DNA from: Apostichopus japonicus
Lineage: Eukaryota; Echinodermata; Holothuroidea; Aspidochirotida; Stichopodidae
Direction: 5' to 3'
Length of the DNA: 64,000 bases
Assembly: GCF_037975245.1 (NCBI RefSeq)
Contig: NC_092563.1
Coordinates: forward strand, 31,213,960 to 31,277,959
In this document: positions 59,109-64,000 of the stretch, in pieces
How the letters are laid out: every line of letters begins with the position of its first letter
Numbering within the stretch: the stretch's first letter is position 1
Made by a program: the position numbers and the translations under genes
Notes under the pieces: model-generated
What the model saw: the letters and a program-made list of their open reading frames with translations, nothing else
Told to the model about the DNA's origin: nothing
The model's database searches: none

Positions 59109-60539
59109 TATGTTTCACCGAGATATATCGGAATACCTGGGCTTACAAATTGTAACAGCCGTTACGTCATATTAGATTCGTGTTTTTTTTTAAAGTTGAT
59201 GTTAGAGTGGGGTACAGGAAAGTTAGTCAGTTACATTCCATCTGGTAACCATATCACGTCGGGCAGAGAGGTAGTTTCTCCGTTATTGAGAACGGGAGTT
59301 AGCATATTCTTAAAAAGGCAATGAGGTCTTAAATTGAGTTAGTATAATATTGTCAATGAGGACAATTTTGTTTATACTTGTTATTGAGAACAAGCTGCTA
59401 CAATACCGTATATTCTCCACGCACGTGCTTTATTCGTTTAGTGTGACAAGCGGAGTTTGCTGTATAGTAAACCAGATTACGGGCAGGCGACCCCCAATAA
59501 TATGTGAGTATTGTAAGTATTAATGTAAAATTGGTATATTCTAGGACCACATTAAATGAGAGAGTGTCATCATTTCGTAAATTTATTTGTTAGTAAACTG
59601 TATGATCCAAAGTGCTTGAATTGAAACGAAATTCTTAAAAGTGGTCGAATAAATAGTAGAAATGCTGAGACTAATACATGTAACGAGAGTAAGTTTCATT
59701 TTGTCGCATAATTGGTTTATTATTGAGATTGGATGGAATTTATATTTGATTGATTGATTTATTTGTTGTATCACGTGAATATATACAATGTGATAGGAAA
59801 TCCTCTAAAAACCTTCTGATGGCTTAACAAAGTAGAGGACTCCCTGTAAAGAAAGGAAAGAGTAAACTAAATATATAAGAGCCTTAATTGTTTGAGGAAC
59901 AAGGGCAGATCTTTAATTTGTCGCGTAAAGAATTTATTCTGAAAAATTTGTAAGATTATCTTTAGAAAGCGAAGGAAATGCTGTATCATGTTTACGTTAA
60001 TGTGTCTCGTAAGGAGTGAGAGTTAAAATGTCCCTTATAAGTTGCAATAAATCAATCGTAGTTTTGCTTCCGGAAATTGACCGTATGTTTCAAACAAATA
60101 TTAGGAATGGTCTTGTTCCTGTTTGTCTACAGGGTTTTATTTTTGGTGACTCCAAAATTAACTGCCTGGGGTCACGGGGGTATTCTTCCGTGCCAATAGA
60201 TGTGGTCTGGTCCACACTTTTAAGACGCCGGATACAGGTATCCTACCTTTGACACGTGCCGAAAGCTGAATGGTTTGACTCCGCCTATAGCGACTACCTT
60301 GTGGGCGGTGATCTTCTGAAGTCTGTCGTAAAGCGTACTATAGCAGCGTCAGTTAGCATAAAGGGGTAGGATTCACTGGATAAGTATCCAAGGGGGTGTA
60401 GTTATTTTCATAAATGCATTTCTTTTATATTTTCTTTTACCAATAATCATTGAAATATCTCGTGCTAATAGATCCATGAGAATTAAAAGCAGAGTGTTTG
60501 CGTGGTTTCTTGATTATCAATTGAGCGTTACTTTCTAAA
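59109..60539. other. Unannotated sequence
   Basis: No gene is recognised. A 78-codon frame at 60016-60252 has no motif. Confidence 0.4.
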
Positions 60540-61561
60540 AAGGGTCACTATGTGTCACTTGTGACAGACACTACTTTCAAGTACAACTTTCTAAGGCAAA
60601 CCATTCCACTCATTCACAACCCTATTAGAAAAACAGTTATGCCGAATATTAATCCTACTATGAGACTTTTGGAGTTTAAGACAATGACCTCTGTTACAAC
60701 TACTGTTAGCAAACATGAAAAAGTGGGTAAAGGATCAATTGTCGAAACCATACACAATCTTGAAAACCTGGATCAAGCCCTACGTAACTTCCTAAGCTCC
60801 AGTGTGGTGAGATTCAACAGTTGTAACCGCCTATAATAAGGAACACTCTTTGAGGAATTAATCATCCTAGTAGCCCTCAACTGGACCTTTTCAAGTACTT
60901 CCTTATCCTTAGCAAAGTAAGGGTTCCAAGCCTGCACAGCATACTCCAGATGAGACCCCACCAACTGCTTTTAAAGCCTAACTACGATGTCCTCTTTCAG
61001 AAAACTGAAGTTCCTCTTGATATTACCTAAAACCCTATTACCTCTTTTAGCAGCTTCAAGACAATGTTTATAAGGTTGCAGAGATGAGATACCTATGTCT
61101 CTTTCGACATAGACCTCCTGTAACTCAACACCATTAAGATTGGAAGTAAACTTTTGGTTACTACTACCAATGTGCATTACTTTGCATTTATCAATATTAA
61201 AAAGCATTTGATACCCCTGAGACCAGGAACAAATCTCATCCAAGTCCGCTTCAGACTTCTCCGAATCTCTTTTGGAAGAGACCTCAGAATACAATTTTGT
61301 GTCATCAGCAAACTTCTTATCTGTACACAAAATGTCTCCGTCGATGTCATTTATATAGGCAGCAAACAACAAGGGACCCAATACAGACCCTTGTGGAACC
61401 CCACTAGTAACGTTCTGCAAAGAAGAAGCACAGCCTTTAATTACCACCCTCTGTTCCCTATTACCAAGCCAATTCCCGATCCAAGACAGTAAATTCCCAT
61501 TGACACCCATGCTCTTCAGCCAAAGTAAAAGACGCTGGTGGGGAACTTTATCAAAGTTCAT
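60540..61561 (-). pseudogene. LINE reverse transcriptase fragment (CR1/Jockey-like), 5'-truncated
   Basis: The minus-strand frame 61561-60971 starts inside the RT domain (NFDKVPHQRLLLWLKSMGV) and includes SGVPQGSVLGPLLF and FADDTKLY, the catalytic D-D pair of motif C, then WSQGYQMLFNIDKCKVMHIG. After a break it continues at 60964-60773 with HLEYAVQAWNPYFAKDKEV and LLNLTTLELRKLRR. A shifted frame gives LIQVFKIVYGF and FSNRVVNEWNGLPKKVV near 60600-60760. The stop codons and frameshifts show a dead copy. It ends near 60540. Confidence 0.88.
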
Positions 61562-61690
61562 ACGAATTGTTTACTTTTTTATTTATTGTCTTAATCGTTC
61601 AATTATTTTCGCTTGAGCTCCTGTTTTCATGCAATTTTCATTCTATATATTTTATCCTTCGGCTGAATAAATATCTATCTATCTATCTGA
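61562..61690 (+). mobile_element. Probable LINE 3' tail in opposite orientation
   Basis: At 61562 the orientation changes. The plus strand ends TTTATCCTTCGGCTGAATAA and (ATCT)n at about 61671-61688, a typical 3' end of CR1-like elements. Together with the minus-strand RT segment this fits a 5' inversion by twin priming of one LINE. No target duplication is identified. Confidence 0.5.
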
Positions 61691-62370
61691 ACTTGAGGCT
61701 ACGTGGCCCTGAAGCCAACTATTAAGAGTGTTTCGTCCAACAGCAACCAGAGTAGACTAGCATGTCCCTCCCAGGTAATGCATTGCATATAAATCCCTTA
61801 ACAATACGTGGACATACCACATGTATACAAATGATTAACTTTTAATTAATTAATTAATGTTGACATTTCAAAACTAGAAAACGAAAAACGGTTTGAAGTT
61901 CCGATGAGATGGCTACATATATTCATAGTGTGGTTAGCTATACCGTTTGATATTTATGAAAGTGTGTCACACTATAATAAGGAGGATTATCTATTGACTA
62001 ATGCGGCAACATATAAAGAAAGGTACCAGGAATCAGTTATCACGTTGACAAAGGAAATTTTAGTGATATATTGTAAACAGATACATAAATGATTATTAAT
62101 GAGGTCACATGATAAGAAAGATATCTGACTGGGAATTTTATTTTCACTTATTAAGGTTAATAATTTGCAGACAAACCCTGCACGGTTGATTGTATGAATA
62201 TATTATGACAAAGTTTATATGTCAAGGATAAAATCTATAGAACATTGCTTTTTCTTTCTGCTTCAAAGCCATTTCTTGCAATTTAATGAATATCGATAAC
62301 AAAGTGTTGGAGACGTCATGAAAATGTTCCAAATGTGTACTGAATCGACGTACCAGTATGAACCAAATTT
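61691..62370. other. Unannotated sequence
   Basis: No gene is recognised. A run of TTAATTAATTAATTAAT lies near 61842-61858, and a 62-codon frame at 61904 has no motif. Confidence 0.4.
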
Positions 62371-62377
62371 TACGTTG

Positions 62378-62985
62378 AGCCCCGTCCACTTATTAATATT
62401 AATGAGATGAGAACCAGGGATAATTGGGAACATCTACTCATCATGGGGCATCTATCTATTACGTATCGCATTAATTCAACTTGTGGTTGTTGAGATATCT
62501 TGCTTACAAGATTTGTTGACGATTTTGAAATTCTTCCCGTCTACTCATGATGTTAATGTTGCAAAACTTGTTGCTACCATGACCATGTACACACTACATA
62601 ACTAAATGACCATATCAAGAATGAACTTAATCGGACATAAGGTTGCAGAGATATTGACATTTTGAGAATTGTATGTAAAGCCCCGACCACCATTAATAGT
62701 CGTGAGATCGGATCTAACAGCACTGTGGCATATCTGAATATCATGGAGCATCTACCTACCAACCACGACATCAATTCACATTCTAGAGATATCGTTTTTA
62801 CCGTGATAATACTCTAGGCCCGCCCATTTATGAGCATTAATGAGAATGAATGTATTGACTATATGAACATGTACCTATCATCAACTGACATCATCATACC
62901 AAGTATGAAGACCATTGGACATTGGCTGCAAAGAGATTGACATGCCCATCGCCGCCCACTCATCAATATTAATGACATTCGTACC
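62378..62985 (+). repeat. Diverged repeat with CCCGCCCACTTATTAATATTAATGAG core
   Basis: Variants of a core, CCC(C)GYCCACTTATTAAT then ATTAATGAGA, lie near 62379, 62681, 62818 and 62953. They are accompanied by GAACATSTACCTATCATC-type segments and by GGTTGCAGAGATATTGACAT / GGCTGCAAAGAGATTGACAT. Spacings are 302, 137 and 135 bp. The copies are too diverged to define a full unit. Confidence 0.5.
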
Positions 62986-64000
62986 AAAAACATTAGATAT
63001 CATGTACTCAATATGTACAACATATGTACCATATATGACATCAAATCATGTTCTTAGTATTGAAAGCAAAGTGCCATACACACGCACTCGCACTTATACA
63101 CACAAGTCAGCAAGACTATAAAGGTACATTAGACTTTGGCATAGGAACCAAAGGAATTCATTTCTTAGTTGTTTACGCCAGAGAGGAGTTTTATTCTCTT
63201 CTCGACATTTTGGTTAACATCATGTGTAGTATATGTTCCCTCTCCAGTAGAATCGCGATACACACCTGACAATGATCACACATTCACAGTCTCGATGCAA
63301 GGGGACTGGGGTTGAGAGCTGATTAGTCGTTCGGTTATTTGGTTTATGTGTCCATGTTCTTTCTGGGTGACTTTACACGTAGTAATCGACGCGACTAAAC
63401 TGTTCAAATATTAAGCAACCTACAATAACAATGCAGGGTATAGTCACCAAAGGTTAAAAAACAAATAAAAAACAAACAAATGTGATACAGAATTCAGTCG
63501 AAAGAAAGCAAACATTTGATCACAAGATGCTTATTAAAACATCATTGGCGTGTACCAGACTTGGCGGCAAATTCATTAAATGAATAACTGATATCAAACG
63601 AAAAATAGACGTTCATTGCCTTGCTGTTCAATTCTTATCAACTTCTTTTAGTACCGTCTTTCTGTTCTCATCATAAAAAAAATAAATAAATAAAACCGTT
63701 ATCATGCCATGTATCAATATGATGTTGTGTTATACCAGTTATCATTCTAAATATAATATCGTTAGCGAAGTACTTGTTTGCCTTCTATCAATGGTATCTT
63801 ACATCGCGTGCATTCGTAATTTGCTTAACTAAGTGTTATAACATCTGAAAACAAGTTCGCTGCACTAGATCAATGACTTTTGATCTGAGATGTTAATGAA
63901 CTATTTGGTATGTAAGTACTGATGAACGACGACCTCTACCATAGCTGTTAACATTCAGTTAACGAACAATTCATTTTACAAACAGTTATTGACACAGTAG
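62986..64000. other. Unannotated right end of the window
   Basis: Frames of 68 and 73 codons (62915-63269) overlap without motifs. No repeat, RNA gene or splice-consistent model is seen. Confidence 0.4.

Overview
The window looks like 64 kb of an invertebrate nuclear genome, most likely a marine deuterostome such as an echinoderm. This is inference. It rests on sparse coding sequence with GT-AG introns, abundant small DNA transposons, tRNA-derived SINEs, CR1/Jockey-type LINE remnants, many microsatellites and C/G homopolymers, and a sea-urchin-style histone stem-loop. There are no bacterial operons, rRNA genes or CRISPR arrays. About a quarter is one satellite array, and real coding sequence makes up only a few percent.

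Layout. 1-16920 is a satellite whose basic unit alternates a ~240 bp and a ~410 bp monomer (~650 bp higher-order unit), and which carries much longer internal duplications (offset 2769 bp). 16921-25290 holds a minus-strand SAM-domain gene in three exons (23593-23659, 21148-21259, 20313-20633) that seems broken by a frameshift, together with hAT-type elements. 25291-25986 is a minus-strand SINE whose tail has expanded into a 467 bp tetranucleotide array. 26000-27600 and 34330-39090 hold two blocks of a ~360 bp repeat family. Between them lies a candidate plus-strand gene of short exons (27020 to 34208) whose introns contain a hAT element with a perfect 8 bp target duplication and a TTAA-flanked element. 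In the second block a 1145 bp hAT element with a perfect 8 bp target duplication sits inside one repeat unit, and a C-rich minisatellite has expanded inside the same unit.

39300-46800 is mostly unannotated AT-rich sequence with microsatellites and one SINE. 46826-47788 is the best protein-coding gene: a 320-residue protein in one coding exon, preceded by a splice acceptor and followed by a polyadenylation signal. 49590-55121 is a large inverted structure in which arrays of a 179 bp repeat in opposite orientation flank about 3.5 kb that includes a hAT-like element. 57060-58630 holds a 126-residue intronless reading frame followed 16 nt after its stop by a histone-type 3' stem-loop, and next to it a foldback repeat with ~230 bp arms. 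58837-61690 contains two LINE remnants. The rest, to 64000, is unannotated apart from a diverged repeat.

The genes do not form an evident pathway. The most unusual parts are the 49.6-55.1 kb inverted arrays, the histone-like 3' end on a non-histone reading frame, the multi-scale structure of the satellite, and the orphan 320-residue protein.
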